From NCBI RefSeq assembly GCF_900114565.1, contig NZ_FOTM01000001.1, positions 248,678 through 312,677 on the forward strand: 64,000 nt of DNA. The letters are read 5' to 3'. Of this stretch, positions 8,895 to 17,610 are shown piece after piece (position 1 is the stretch's first letter; every line of letters begins with the position of its first letter). The position numbers were made by a program, and so were the translations under genes. Below the pieces are notes generated by a model. It was not told the origin of the DNA. It saw nothing but the letters and a program-made list of their open reading frames with translations, and did not search any database. Source of the stretch: Leifsonia sp. CL147 (GTDB lineage Bacteria; Actinomycetota; Actinomycetes; Actinomycetales; Microbacteriaceae).

Positions 8895-9938
8895 ATGTCC
8901 CAATCGAAAACCGCCTCGCCTCCCACCTCGTCGCTGAACCTCGCGGATGAGTTCATCAACCGGCAGACTCCGCTCATGCGGGTCCGCTCGGCCCTCCACC
9001 GGTACCCCGCGCTCAGCCCGGCCATCGTGCTGGTCATCTCGATCATCGTCTTCGGCGTGATCAACCCGCGCTTCCTCGCACCGACGAACCTCTCGCTGAT
9101 CACTCAGCAGGTGGCCGTCATCGGCACCCTGGGCGTCGCGGAGACCCTCGTCATCCTCACCGCCGGCATCGACCTGTCGGTCGGCGCCGCCATGGTCCTC
9201 AGCTCCATCGTGATGGGGAACGCGGCCGCCAGCCTCGGGATGCCCGCCGTCGTCGCACTGCTGCTCGGCCTCCTCGCCGGACTTGCGACCGGTGTCCTCA
9301 ACGGTCTCCTCGTCACCCGGCTGAACCTTCCGCCCTTCATCGTGACGTTGGGAACCCTGAGCATCTTCACGGCCCTGACGCTGTTGATCTCGAACGGCGC
9401 CACCGTGCAGGGCAACCAGTTGCCCGACATCCTCACCTGGACCGGGCTCACGGTCCGCGTCTTCGGTGTGGACATCACCTACGGCGTCATCCTCATGATC
9501 GTGGTCTACCTCATCGCGGCCTTCGCGCTCGGACGGACCTCCTGGGGACGCCACGTCTACGCCGTCGGAGACGACAAGGAAGCGGCCCGACTGACGGGTA
9601 TCCGCGTCAGCCGCGTGCTGCTGAGCGTGTACATCACCGCCGGTGTGGTCGTCGCTCTCACCGCGTGGATCCAGATCGGCCGCGATTTCGGGTCCAGCCC
9701 GAACGCCGCGGTCGACGCCAACCTGAACGCCATCACCGCTGTGGTGATCGGCGGGACCAGCCTGTTCGGCGGTCGCGGCAACGTGTGGGGCACCCTCCTC
9801 GGTGCTCTGATCGTCGGCGTGTTCCGCAACGGTCTGGCCCTCGCCGGCCTCGACGTCCTCTACCAGACCCTCGCCGTCGGGGTCCTGGTGATCGTCGCCG
9901 TCTCCATCGACCAGTGGATCCGAAAGGTGCGGAAATGA
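8895..9938 (+). CDS. Sugar ABC transporter permease (FrcC/RbsC type)
   Basis: A 347-residue inner-membrane permease of the BPD_transp_2 family, with about eight to ten hydrophobic segments and the conserved stretch LVILTAGIDLSVGAAM near residues 90-105. GGTSLFGGRGNVWGTLLGAL near residues 283-302 is also typical. A cytoplasmic N-terminal extension of about 45 residues precedes the first helix. AGGAG lies upstream of the ATG. Its stop codon overlaps the ATPase start (ATGA), so the two are translationally coupled. Confidence 0.93.
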   Translation: MSQSKTASPPTSSLNLADEFINRQTPLMRVRSALHRYPALSPAIVLVISIIVFGVINPRFLAPTNLSLITQQVAVIGTLGVAETLVILTAGIDLSVGAAMVLSSIVMGNAAASLGMPAVVALLLGLLAGLATGVLNGLLVTRLNLPPFIVTLGTLSIFTALTLLISNGATVQGNQLPDILTWTGLTVRVFGVDITYGVILMIVVYLIAAFALGRTSWGRHVYAVGDDKEAARLTGIRVSRVLLSVYITAGVVVALTAWIQIGRDFGSSPNAAVDANLNAITAVVIGGTSLFGGRGNVWGTLLGALIVGVFRNGLALAGLDVLYQTLAVGVLVIVAVSIDQWIRKVRK

Positions 9939-10735
9939 ACGCCATCGACACGCAGGACTCCGTGACCCCCACCGAGACCCGGACCCCGGTCCTCTCGGCC
10001 CGCCGCCTCGTCAAGACGTACGGCCACGTCGTCGGCCTCGACGGCGTCAGCCTCGAGCTGTTCCCGGGCGAGGTGCTCGCCATCATCGGTGACAACGGCG
10101 CGGGGAAGACCACGCTCATCAAGTGCCTCACCGGAGCCGAGATCCCCGACGAAGGGGAGATCGAGCTGGACGGCAAGCGGGTCCACTTCCGTCGTCCGCA
10201 GGATGCGCGCGAGGCCGGCATCGAGACGGTGTACCAGTCGCTGGCCGTGTCGCCGGCGCTCGACGTCGCCGCCAACATGTACCTCGGCCGCGAGCTGCGT
10301 CGTCCGGGATTCCTGGGCTCCGTGCTGCGGATGGTCGACACCAAGACCATGCGCGCCCGCGCGCGGGCGGAGCTCACCGAGCTGGGCATCTCCACGCTGC
10401 AGGATGTCGCCGTGCCGATCGAGAACCTCTCCGGTGGTCAGCGGCAGGCTGTCGCCGTCGCCCGCGCGGCCGCTTTCGGCTCGAAGGTCGTCGTGCTCGA
10501 CGAGCCCACCGCCGCCCTCGGCGTGCGGGAGTCGAACCAGGTGCTCGATCTGATCAAGCGCCTGCGCGAGCGCGGCATCCCCGTCATCCTGATCAGTCAC
10601 AACATGCCGCATGTCTTCGAGGTCGCCGACCGGATCCACATCCAGCGGCTGGGCAAGAAGGCGGCGACGATCACGCCGCAGTCGCACTCGATGACGGACG
10701 CTGTGGCCATCATGACCGGGGCGAAGCGCGAATGA
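9935..10735 (+). CDS. Sugar ABC transporter ATP-binding protein (FrcA type)
   Basis: A 266-residue ATPase energising sugar uptake. Walker A GDNGAGKTT is at residues 52-60, the signature LSGGQ at 165-169 and Walker B VVVLDEPT with Glu190. It has one nucleotide-binding domain, like FrcA, and not the two fused domains of RbsA/AraG, which is the main reason for preferring the fructose-type assignment. Its ATG overlaps the permease stop, and its own stop overlaps the next start. Confidence 0.92.
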   Translation: MNAIDTQDSVTPTETRTPVLSARRLVKTYGHVVGLDGVSLELFPGEVLAIIGDNGAGKTTLIKCLTGAEIPDEGEIELDGKRVHFRRPQDAREAGIETVYQSLAVSPALDVAANMYLGRELRRPGFLGSVLRMVDTKTMRARARAELTELGISTLQDVAVPIENLSGGQRQAVAVARAAAFGSKVVVLDEPTAALGVRESNQVLDLIKRLRERGIPVILISHNMPHVFEVADRIHIQRLGKKAATITPQSHSMTDAVAIMTGAKRE

Positions 10736-11031
10736 GCACCTCCAAGTTCCTGTATGCGGAGTTCGAGGCCCTCCCCGGCCATGCGGACACCGTGACAGCC
10801 CTGGTGGAGGAGTACGGCCGGACGGTGCGCGCGGAGCCGGGCAACCGGCGCTTCGACGCCCACCGCCTGGCCGACCGCCCGGAGCGCTTCTTCGTCTACG
10901 AGGAGTACGCCTCCGACGTGGCCTTCCAGGCTCACGTCGAGGCCGACTACTGCCACCGCTTCAACGAGGCTCTGCAGCCCCTGGTGGCGGGAGGCGGATC
11001 CACGCTGACGTGGCTGGAGCCGGTCGGATGA
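10732..11031 (+). CDS. Small ABM/Dabb-fold protein in sugar operon
   Basis: A 99-residue protein of the dimeric alpha/beta barrel superfamily, closest in pattern to antibiotic-biosynthesis-monooxygenase (ABM) domains: short strand FLYAEFEALPG, helix, GNRRFDAHR, then FFVYEEYASDVAFQAHVE. It is coupled on both sides by ATGA overlaps, so it belongs to the sugar operon. Sugar mutarotases such as RhaM share this fold, so an anomer-converting role is possible, but no catalytic assignment can be made from sequence alone. Confidence 0.82.
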   Translation: MSTSKFLYAEFEALPGHADTVTALVEEYGRTVRAEPGNRRFDAHRLADRPERFFVYEEYASDVAFQAHVEADYCHRFNEALQPLVAGGGSTLTWLEPVG

Positions 11032-11999
11032 GCATCCAGCCGGCCCCAGCGGGCGGTGCGGCCGCCGGCGTCCTCACCGGCGTGCTCGTCGTCGGCGAAG
11101 CGCTCATCGATGTGGTGGACCGGGACGGGGTGCGCTCCGAGCATCCCGGAGGAAGCCCGATGAACGTCGCGTACGGCCTCGGACGGCTGGGCTTCCCGAC
11201 GATCTTCGCCACCCGGTTCGGCGATGACGACCGGGGGCGGGCCATCGAGGCGCACCTCCACGGAGCCGCTGTGCAGGTCATCCGAGGGCGGTCCGCCTGC
11301 CGCACCTCGACCGCCACCGCGCGAATCGATGAGACCGGCTCAGCGACCTACGAGTTCGCCTTCGACTGGGAGCTCGAGCCGTTGCAGTTCCCCCGGACGG
11401 CGGCTCTTCACGTCGGCTCGATCGGAGCCTTCCGCGAGCCCGGGGCGACCGTGGTGCGGCAGCTCGTGGATGTGCGCCCGGCCGAGACGTTCGTCTCCTT
11501 CGACCCGAACATCCGGCCGGCGCTCATCCCGGACGTCGAACGCTCGCGCGAGCTCGTCGACTGGTACAGCGGCCGCGCGCACCTGGTGAAGCTGAGCGAC
11601 GAGGATTCCGCCTGGCTGTATCCCGGCGCATCCGACGACGAGGTGCTGGATCGGCTCCTCGCCAACGGTGCCCGTATCGCGGTGCTCACCCGCGGGGCCG
11701 AGGGGAGCCTCCTGCGCAGCCGTGAGGCGTCGGTGAGCATCCCTGCCGCCGCGACCACGGTCGTCGACACGATCGGCGCGGGCGACGGCTTCATGACCGG
11801 GCTGATCGCCGGCGCTCTCGAGCACGGGACGCTGTCGCTCCTCGCCGGGCCGGCATCCGAAGAGGTGCTCCTGGGCATCGGGACGCTCGCCGCGACCGTG
11901 GCAGCCATCACGGTGTCGCGCGCCGGCGCATCCCCGCCCGACCGCCGAGAGGTGGATGCCGTCCTGCGAGCCGAGGCCGCCCCCGACGTCATCCGGTAG
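11028..11999 (+). CDS. PfkB family carbohydrate kinase (probable fructokinase)
   Basis: A 323-residue ribokinase-fold sugar kinase. GGSPMNVAYGLGRLG near residues 38-52 is the N-terminal PfkB signature and DTIGAGDGFMTGLI near 247-260 is the C-terminal one with the catalytic Asp and anion hole. As last gene of the ABC operon it would phosphorylate the imported sugar, as FrcK does. Fructose is preferred over ribose or 2-keto-3-deoxygluconate from the transporter type only. The ATG overlaps the preceding stop. Confidence 0.9.
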   Translation: MSIQPAPAGGAAAGVLTGVLVVGEALIDVVDRDGVRSEHPGGSPMNVAYGLGRLGFPTIFATRFGDDDRGRAIEAHLHGAAVQVIRGRSACRTSTATARIDETGSATYEFAFDWELEPLQFPRTAALHVGSIGAFREPGATVVRQLVDVRPAETFVSFDPNIRPALIPDVERSRELVDWYSGRAHLVKLSDEDSAWLYPGASDDEVLDRLLANGARIAVLTRGAEGSLLRSREASVSIPAAATTVVDTIGAGDGFMTGLIAGALEHGTLSLLAGPASEEVLLGIGTLAATVAAITVSRAGASPPDRREVDAVLRAEAAPDVIR

Positions 12000-12117
12000 C
12001 CGCGGGCCGAGCACAGGCGGGGAGCACCGCGGGGAGCGCCGCCGGGGAGCGCCTGGAAGCACCGCCTTCTGCGGGGACCCTGCCCGAGCAGGGCCGCTCC
12101 GGTATATCGTCAGCACC

Positions 12118-12918
12118 GTGGACGACGACGCCGCGGCCTTCCGGGACTCCATCCCGGAGCACTACGACTCCGGCCTGGGGCCGGTGCTGTTCCGTCACTA
12201 CGCCGAGGTGCTCGGTGCTGCGGTCGCGGCGACGGATCCGCAGCGCATCCTGGAGACGGCCGCCGGCACCGGGATATCATCGGCCGCGATCGCGGAGCAC
12301 TGCCCGGGCGCGCAGCTGACCATCACCGACCTCAACGAGGGGATGCTGCAGCTCGCCCGTGCGAAGGTGCCGCCGGCGACGCGCATCCGGACGGCGGACG
12401 CCCAGGCGCTTCCGTTCGACGACGGCAGCTTCGACGCGGTCGCCTGCCAGTTCGGCATCATGTTCATGCCCGATCTGCCGGCGGCTTTCCGCGAGCAACG
12501 CCGCGTGCTGGCCCGGGGCGGCGTCTTTCACTTCAGCGTCTGGGACAGCCACGCCAAGAACCGCTTCGCCGCCGTCATCCACGGGCTGCTGGTCGAGACG
12601 TTCCCGGACGATCCGCCGCCCTTCTACCGCGTCCCGTTCGGGATGAGCGAGGTCGATCCGCTCCGGAATCTGGCGCAGGAGAGCGGCTTCGGCCGGGTGA
12701 CCATCGATGTGGTGCCGCACGACGCGCCTGTGGCCTCCTGGGAGCGGTTCGCCGATGGACTCATCGTGGGCAACCCCGTCGCCGACCAGGTGCGAAAGCG
12801 CGGAGGGGATCTGGATGCGCTCGTGCGGGAGGCGGAACGCCGGCTGACGGACGAGTTCGGGCCCGGGTCCACGACGACCCCCGTGCAGACGCTCTTCTAT
12901 CGCGCCGTCGCCGTCTGA
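12118..12918 (+). CDS. Class I SAM-dependent methyltransferase
   Basis: A 266-residue methyltransferase with a Rossmann core: motif I ILETAAGTGISSAAIAEH (about residues 43-60), motif II ITDLNEGML, then ADAQALPFDDGSFDAVACQF, the UbiE/Methyltransf_11 pattern. Start is a GTG with TATCGT seven bases before it, which would make a leaderless transcript; the frame continues upstream without coding character. The substrate is unknown. PadR follows on the same strand. Confidence 0.87.
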   Translation: MDDDAAAFRDSIPEHYDSGLGPVLFRHYAEVLGAAVAATDPQRILETAAGTGISSAAIAEHCPGAQLTITDLNEGMLQLARAKVPPATRIRTADAQALPFDDGSFDAVACQFGIMFMPDLPAAFREQRRVLARGGVFHFSVWDSHAKNRFAAVIHGLLVETFPDDPPPFYRVPFGMSEVDPLRNLAQESGFGRVTIDVVPHDAPVASWERFADGLIVGNPVADQVRKRGGDLDALVREAERRLTDEFGPGSTTTPVQTLFYRAVAV

Positions 12919-12954
12919 GATTCCGAACCACAGGGCTGGACACGACCACTCGAT

Positions 12955-12982
12955 ATCGAATACTCTGGATCGAGTAATCGAT
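12955..12982. promoter_or_regulatory. PadR operator candidate
   Basis: Inverted repeat ATCGAATACTC (12955-12965) / GAGTAATCGAT (12972-12982), 11-bp arms with one mismatch and a 6-base spacer, ending 14 bases before the PadR start codon. PadR regulators normally repress their own promoter at such sites. Confidence 0.7.
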
Positions 12983-12996
12983 TCCGGAGGTGCGAG

Positions 12997-13671
12997 ATGT
13001 CGAAGCACGTGGTGGCCAACCCGTTGGCGCTGGCGGTGCTCTCGTGCCTGTGGGAGCGGCCGATGTATCCCTACGAGATGACCACGACGATGAAGGAGCG
13101 GGGCAAGGAGGACAGCATCCGCCTCAACTTCGGCTCGCTCTACTCGGTCATCAAGTCCCTCGAGAAGCACGGCTTCATCCGGGTGGCCCAGACGGAACGC
13201 GAGGGCAACCGTCCCGAGCGCGTCGTCTACGCCATCACGGACGCGGGCCGCGCCGAGGCCGAGGAGTGGCTGCGCGAGCTGGTCGAGATTCCCGTCAAGG
13301 AGTACCCCGCGATCGAGACCGGGCTGTCGCTGCTCCCGATGCTGCCTCCGGAGACGGCGGCCGCCCTGCTCGAGAGCCGGCGTGACCGTCTCGACGCCGA
13401 GCTGGCCGGGCGGCGGGCCGTCGCCGAGGAGGCGCGCGCGCTCCCAGAGCTGTTCATGGTCGAGAGCCAGTACCGGATCGCCGTGCTGGACGCGGAACGC
13501 GACTTCGTCGCCGACCTCGCCGCCCGCATCCGCGACCGCTTGATCGGCGGCTACGGCTGGTGGGAGCAGCTGCACCGGCTGCTCGGCCAAGGGGTGAGCA
13601 TGGAGGAGCTGAGCGGCCGGATCGCCGCCGGCGACTTCGGGGAGGAGGCGGCAGCACTGTTCACATCCTGA
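12997..13671 (+). CDS. PadR family transcriptional regulator
   Basis: A 224-residue regulator: winged helix at residues about 8-85 (LALAVLSCLWERPMYPYEMT, LNFGSLYSVIKSLEKHGFI) followed by a C-terminal helical dimerisation domain (Vir_act_alpha_C type). GAGGTG precedes the ATG. It sits directly before a drug-type ABC exporter pair, the classic arrangement in which PadR represses the exporter until an inducer binds. A hairpin follows its stop. Confidence 0.92.
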   Translation: MSKHVVANPLALAVLSCLWERPMYPYEMTTTMKERGKEDSIRLNFGSLYSVIKSLEKHGFIRVAQTEREGNRPERVVYAITDAGRAEAEEWLRELVEIPVKEYPAIETGLSLLPMLPPETAAALLESRRDRLDAELAGRRAVAEEARALPELFMVESQYRIAVLDAERDFVADLAARIRDRLIGGYGWWEQLHRLLGQGVSMEELSGRIAAGDFGEEAAALFTS

Positions 13672-13682
13672 CACCGCAGAAC

Positions 13683-13714
13683 GATGGCCGGAGAGCGGCA
13701 ACTCTCCGGCCATC
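13683..13714 (+). terminator. Hairpin terminator after PadR
   Basis: Perfect 13-bp stem (13683-13695 with 13702-13714), 6-base loop, 11 bases after the PadR stop. No long T run, as often in high-GC actinobacteria. Confidence 0.6.
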
Positions 13715-13788
13715 CACACCTTCAGTCGTTCCGTCAAGGAACCTGCGTCAACAGTCACCGAGGGCTGTCTTCAAGGATATCCCGCGCC

Positions 13789-13823
13789 GGTGGCTGCCAA
13801 CCAAGAAAGAAAGGACAGCCACC
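13789..13823 (+). promoter_or_regulatory. Stem enclosing the exporter ribosome binding site
   Basis: GGTGGCTG (13789-13796) pairs perfectly with CAGCCACC (13816-13823), whose last base touches the ATG at 13824. The 19-base loop contains the Shine-Dalgarno AAAGGA. The fold could modulate translation of the exporter ATPase. Confidence 0.5.
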
Positions 13824-14837
13824 ATGGCATCCGCAACCGGTCCGGCGCTCGTCGCCGACCATCTTGTGAAGACCTACAGCGGCGGCAGGGGCAAGCCCTC
13901 CGTCCGCGCCGTCGACGACCTCGGATTCGAGGCGGAGACCGGAACCGTGTTCGGCCTGCTCGGCCCCAACGGAGCAGGCAAGTCGACCACCATGAAGATC
14001 CTGTCGACGCTCGCCCGTGCCGACGCCGGCTCGGCATACGTCGCGGGGATCGATGTCACCCGGCATCCCGCTGGCGTCCGCCGGGCCATCGGCTTCGTCG
14101 CCCAGAAGCCGGTCTCCGATCCCAACGACACGGGCGTTGAGAACCTGGTGCTCGCCGGGCGGCTGCACGGCATGTCCGGACGGGATGCGGCGGCGCGCGC
14201 ACGCGAGCTGCTCGAACGCTTCGGACTGACCGAGCATGCCGGCCGCCAGGTGAAGACCTACTCGGGCGGGATGGCCCGCAAGCTCGATGTGGCGATCGGC
14301 CTGATGCACCGTCCGCAGGTGCTCTTCCTCGACGAGCCCACGACGGGTCTCGACCCGGAGGCGCGCGCCGAACTGTGGCTGGAACTCGAGCGGATGACCA
14401 CCGCCGAGAACCTCACGGTCCTGCTCACGACGCACTACCTGGACGAGGCCGACCGCCTGGCGGACCGCCTCGCGATCGTCGACCACGGCCGCGTCGTCGC
14501 CGGCGGGACCCCGGAGGAGCTGAAGAACGACCTCCGGGGGGACGCGGTCGTCGTCGAGCTGGCCGGGGACGCCGATCCCTTCGCCGGGCTCACCGCGCTC
14601 CAGCGGGTGGACGGGCTCCGCGAGGTCGGCGGGGACGGCCGCACGCTCCGGGCGCGCGCTGACAGCGGCGCCGCGACCCTCCCGCTCGCCCTCTCGGCGC
14701 TGGAGGCCGCCGGCGTCGCCGTCGCCTCCGCCACGGTCGCCCGGCCCAGCCTGGACGACGTTTACCTGCGGCACACCGGCCGCACCTTCACGCGGGCGCA
14801 GGAGTCCGCCGAGCTCGTCCTGGAGAACGCATCATGA
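13824..14837 (+). CDS. ABC exporter ATP-binding protein, DrrA type
   Basis: A 337-residue ATPase of the daunorubicin-resistance group. Walker A is GPNGAGKST near residues 46-54, the signature is YSGGM, and Walker B is VLFLDEPTTGLD; DUF4162-like C-terminal residues 240-337 end with SLDDVYLRHTGRTF, characteristic of DrrA. It forms an exporter with the permease whose start overlaps its stop. Substrates may be drugs, antibiotics or lipids. Regulation by the upstream PadR is likely. Start has AAAGGA upstream. Confidence 0.93.
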   Translation: MASATGPALVADHLVKTYSGGRGKPSVRAVDDLGFEAETGTVFGLLGPNGAGKSTTMKILSTLARADAGSAYVAGIDVTRHPAGVRRAIGFVAQKPVSDPNDTGVENLVLAGRLHGMSGRDAAARARELLERFGLTEHAGRQVKTYSGGMARKLDVAIGLMHRPQVLFLDEPTTGLDPEARAELWLELERMTTAENLTVLLTTHYLDEADRLADRLAIVDHGRVVAGGTPEELKNDLRGDAVVVELAGDADPFAGLTALQRVDGLREVGGDGRTLRARADSGAATLPLALSALEAAGVAVASATVARPSLDDVYLRHTGRTFTRAQESAELVLENAS

Positions 14838-15658
14838 CATCCACAGCCCTCACCTCACCCCGGTCGCTGCGACGCGGCGGCCCGACCTTCGTGACGCACA
14901 CGGCGCTTCTGACGGGCCGGCTGCTCCGGGCCGCCTGGCGGATGCCGGTCTTCCTCGTCATGAACCTGGTCCAGCCGATCATCTGGCTGCTGTTGTTCGG
15001 ACAGCTCTTCAAGGCGGTCGTCGAGATCCCGGGCTTCAGCGCGGGCGGGAGCTACCTGGAGTACCTGACGCCGGGTGTCGTGATGATGCTCGCACTGTTC
15101 GGGAGCGCGTGGTCGGGGACCGTGTACATCCAGGACATGGATCGCGGCGTCATGGATCGCCTCCTCACTTCGCCGACCAACCGTGCGTCGATGATCGTGT
15201 CCACGCTCGTGTACCAGTCCATCCTCGCCATGGCGCAGTCGCTCATCGTGGTCGGGATCGCGTTCTGGACCGGTGCCCGGTTCGAGGGCGGCTTCAGCGG
15301 GATGCTGCTCCTGCTGCTCGGCGTCGTGCTGCTGACCGCGGTGTTCTGCTCGCTCTCCAACGCGGTCGCACTGCTCGCACGGGATCAGACGGCGCTGATC
15401 GGGATCTCGCAGCTGATCACGCTCCCGCTCATGTTCCTGAGCTCGGCGATCATGAACACGAAGCTCTCACCGGAGTGGGTGCGGAACGTCGCAGCCTACA
15501 ACCCGTTCGAATGGGCGGTGGTGATCGGACGGGAGGCGCTCAGCGCGCATCCCGACTGGGCCTCCCTCTGGGGCCACGCCGGCCTCCTCGCCGCGCTCGC
15601 CGTCGTCATGGCCGCCTGGGCGACGAGCGCCTTCCGCGTCTACCAGCGCTCCGCCTGA
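14834..15658 (+). CDS. ABC-2 type exporter permease, DrrB type
   Basis: A 274-residue membrane partner of the DrrA-type ATPase, with six predicted helices and the ABC2 signature region (LLTSPTNRASMIVSTLVYQS near residues 110-129, then PLMFLSSAIMN). Its ATG overlaps the ATPase stop. The gene is followed by a long palindromic repeat and then a convergent regulator gene. Confidence 0.92.
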   Translation: MTSTALTSPRSLRRGGPTFVTHTALLTGRLLRAAWRMPVFLVMNLVQPIIWLLLFGQLFKAVVEIPGFSAGGSYLEYLTPGVVMMLALFGSAWSGTVYIQDMDRGVMDRLLTSPTNRASMIVSTLVYQSILAMAQSLIVVGIAFWTGARFEGGFSGMLLLLLGVVLLTAVFCSLSNAVALLARDQTALIGISQLITLPLMFLSSAIMNTKLSPEWVRNVAAYNPFEWAVVIGREALSAHPDWASLWGHAGLLAALAVVMAAWATSAFRVYQRSA

Positions 15659-15681
15659 CCCGTCCCGCTCTCCCCGGGCGA

Positions 15682-15759
15682 GCCCCACCGTCGAGTCCGC
15701 ACAGATTGCACGCTGTACCGTCGAAAATCGTGCAATCTTCGTGGACTCGACGGTGGGGC
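15682..15759. repeat. Palindromic repeat, copy A
   Basis: Arms of 31 bases at 15682-15712 and 15729-15759 pair with four mismatches; both arms begin, reading inwards, with GCCCCACCGTCGAGTCC. It lies between two convergent genes and could act as a bidirectional terminator. Same family as 20677-20751 and 21664-21741. Confidence 0.85.
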
Positions 15760-15789
15760 GCTCGCGCGGGGGAGGCGGGGGAGGTGGGG

Positions 15790-16548
15790 TCAGAAGAGGT
15801 CGGGGGAGGGGGCGCCGGCGTAGCGGATGGAGACGTCGGCGTGGCGGTCGAAGCGGTAGCCGAGACCGCGGACCGTGCGCACGATGTCCTCGTAGCGGCC
15901 GAGCTTGGAGCGGAGACGGCGGACGTGCACGTCGATCGTGCGCTCGTTGGGGACCTCGTCCTCATCGGCGCCGCTCCACAGCGAGCTGATCAGCTCGGAG
16001 CGCTCGATGGTGCGGCCCTCGCGCAGCACCAGGTACTGCAGCAGCTCGAACTCCTTGTAGGTGAGCGCCACGGTCTGGTTGTCGAGCACGAGCCGCTTGC
16101 GCGAGATGTCGACGACGACGCCGGAGGCGGCACGGTCGTCGTCCTCGTCGACGGTGGCGGCGTGGCGGTGCTTGGCGATCGCGGCCGGGTCCTGCAGGGC
16201 CAGGCGGACCACATCCACGTCGCGTCCACCGGCGCCGGCCGGGGCGAGCGCCACAGCGGCGTACGTCTCGGCGGCCGGGGCGAGCTCGGCGGTGAGGCGC
16301 TTCAGCGCATCCACGATCCGGCCGAGGTCGGTGCCGGCAGCGGCCGCTTTCGCCTCGTCGATGCCGACGTAGAGGACGAAGCCACGGGCTTCCGTGCCCT
16401 CCGGGACGGCGCGGATGCGGGGCGCCGGGTCGGCCGCGGCGGCAGCAGCGGGCGCGGCGGCAGCGGGCTCCGCGGCGGGACGGATGGGGCTGACGGGCGA
16501 GACGGCGGAGGTGCGGGCGAAGGGGGTGTCGATGGTGGCCAGAGACAT
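15790..16548 (-). CDS. OmpR/PhoB-type winged-helix regulator without a receiver domain
   Basis: A 252-residue regulator. The C-terminal 100 residues form an OmpR-type winged helix (YKEFELLQYLVLREGRTIER, then NERTIDVHVRRLRSKLG and VRTVRGLGYRF). The N-terminal half begins with an Ala/Pro-rich stretch and a short domain (GFVLYVGID...) that is not a recognisable phosphoacceptor receiver. The ATG at 16548 has AAGGA ten bases upstream; another in-frame ATG at 16581 lacks one. A promoter candidate lies 330 bases upstream. Target genes unknown. Confidence 0.87.
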   Translation of the reverse strand: MSLATIDTPFARTSAVSPVSPIRPAAEPAAAAPAAAAAADPAPRIRAVPEGTEARGFVLYVGIDEAKAAAAGTDLGRIVDALKRLTAELAPAAETYAAVALAPAGAGGRDVDVVRLALQDPAAIAKHRHAATVDEDDDRAASGVVVDISRKRLVLDNQTVALTYKEFELLQYLVLREGRTIERSELISSLWSGADEDEVPNERTIDVHVRRLRSKLGRYEDIVRTVRGLGYRFDRHADVSIRYAGAPSPDLF

Positions 16549-16927
16549 GGGAATCGAGTCCTTAGTGATGATGGTCCGCATCCCGGTACGTGGGCCTCCG
16601 CGGGTACGGCAGAGGGACGGGATTGTGCGGGGAGTGTCGTGTTGTGGCCCTACAGAACGGGCCGGGTGCACGGAAGCGTGAGTGTGGCGCTCCCGGGGAG
16701 CGAGTGCCCGGTCACGACGCGATGGCGTCGGAGGGCGGCTGCTCGGCGAAGGGTCGTCAGATCAGCGACACATTCGGCAACACATGACGGAGTCGCGGCT
16801 GGCCATCATCATGCCAGCATTCCCAAGGGCCTCGAAGGAGGTCAGGGTACGCGAGTTGTCAGTCATGCGTCACAGTAAAACGGACAGTGACTCGGCGTGT
16901 CAAATCATTACGCAGAATTGCGGGCGG
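16549..16927. other. 379-bp region between upp and the winged-helix gene
   Basis: No gene is seen. On the minus strand it holds a candidate promoter (16875-16903) and what would be a leader of about 320 bases for the winged-helix gene. I see no riboswitch that I recognise in it. Confidence 0.5.
16875..16903 (-). promoter_or_regulatory. Candidate promoter of the winged-helix gene
   Basis: Minus strand TTGACA (16898-16903), 17-base spacer, TTTTAC (16875-16880). A perfect -35 with a weak -10; the predicted leader is long. Confidence 0.45.
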
Positions 16928-17560
16928 TTACACAGTTCCGTAGAGGCGGTCTCCGGCGTCGCCGAGGCCCGGGACGATGTAGCCGTTCTCGTTCAGCCGC
17001 TCGTCCAGCGCACCGAGGACGATGGTGACATTCCGGCCCTCGGTCGCTTTCTCGAGGGCCGCGAGACCCTCGGGCGCTGCGAGCAGGCAGATGGCCGTCA
17101 CATCCACGGCGTTGCGGTGGAAGAGGAACTCGATGGCTGCGCCCAGCGAGCCGCCGGTGGCCAGCATCGGGTCGAGGACGAAGCACTGCCGGTCGGAGAG
17201 GTCCATCGGCAGCCGCTCGGCGTACGTGGTCGGCTCGAGCGTCTCCTCGTTGCGCACCATCCCGAGGAAACCGACCTCGGCGGTGGGCATCAGCCGCACC
17301 ATCCCCTCGAGCATGCCGAGGCCGGCGCGGAGGATCGGGACGACGAGCGGGCGCGGTTCGCTGAGCGCGACGCCGGTCGTCGTCGTGACCGGCGTCTGGA
17401 TCTCGACCGGCTTGACCCGGACACCGCGCGTCGCCTCGTAGGCGAGCAGCGTGACGAGCTCCTCGGTGAGCTGCCGGAACACCGGAGACGGCGTCCTCAC
17501 GTCGCGAAGCACCGTCAGCTTGTGGGTGATGAGGGGGTGGTCCGCAACGTGCACTCGCAT
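16928..17560 (-). CDS. upp: Uracil phosphoribosyltransferase
   Basis: A 210-residue pyrimidine-salvage enzyme making UMP from uracil and PRPP. The PRPP-binding loop is [17 protein letters not shown] near residues 128-144, PILRAGLGM near 74-82 and the C-terminal [17 protein letters not shown] is the uracil-binding signature. Length is normal for Upp. ATG at 17560 follows TAGCCT by exactly six bases on the minus strand, indicating a leaderless transcript. It is divergent from tadA, another base-related enzyme. Confidence 0.97.
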   Translation of the reverse strand: MRVHVADHPLITHKLTVLRDVRTPSPVFRQLTEELVTLLAYEATRGVRVKPVEIQTPVTTTTGVALSEPRPLVVPILRAGLGMLEGMVRLMPTAEVGFLGMVRNEETLEPTTYAERLPMDLSDRQCFVLDPMLATGGSLGAAIEFLFHRNAVDVTAICLLAAPEGLAALEKATEGRNVTIVLGALDERLNENGYIVPGLGDAGDRLYGTV

Positions 17561-17610
17561 AGGCTCAGGCTAGCCGAACATCCCCGGCACCCCAGCCCAG
17601 GAGGACCGCC

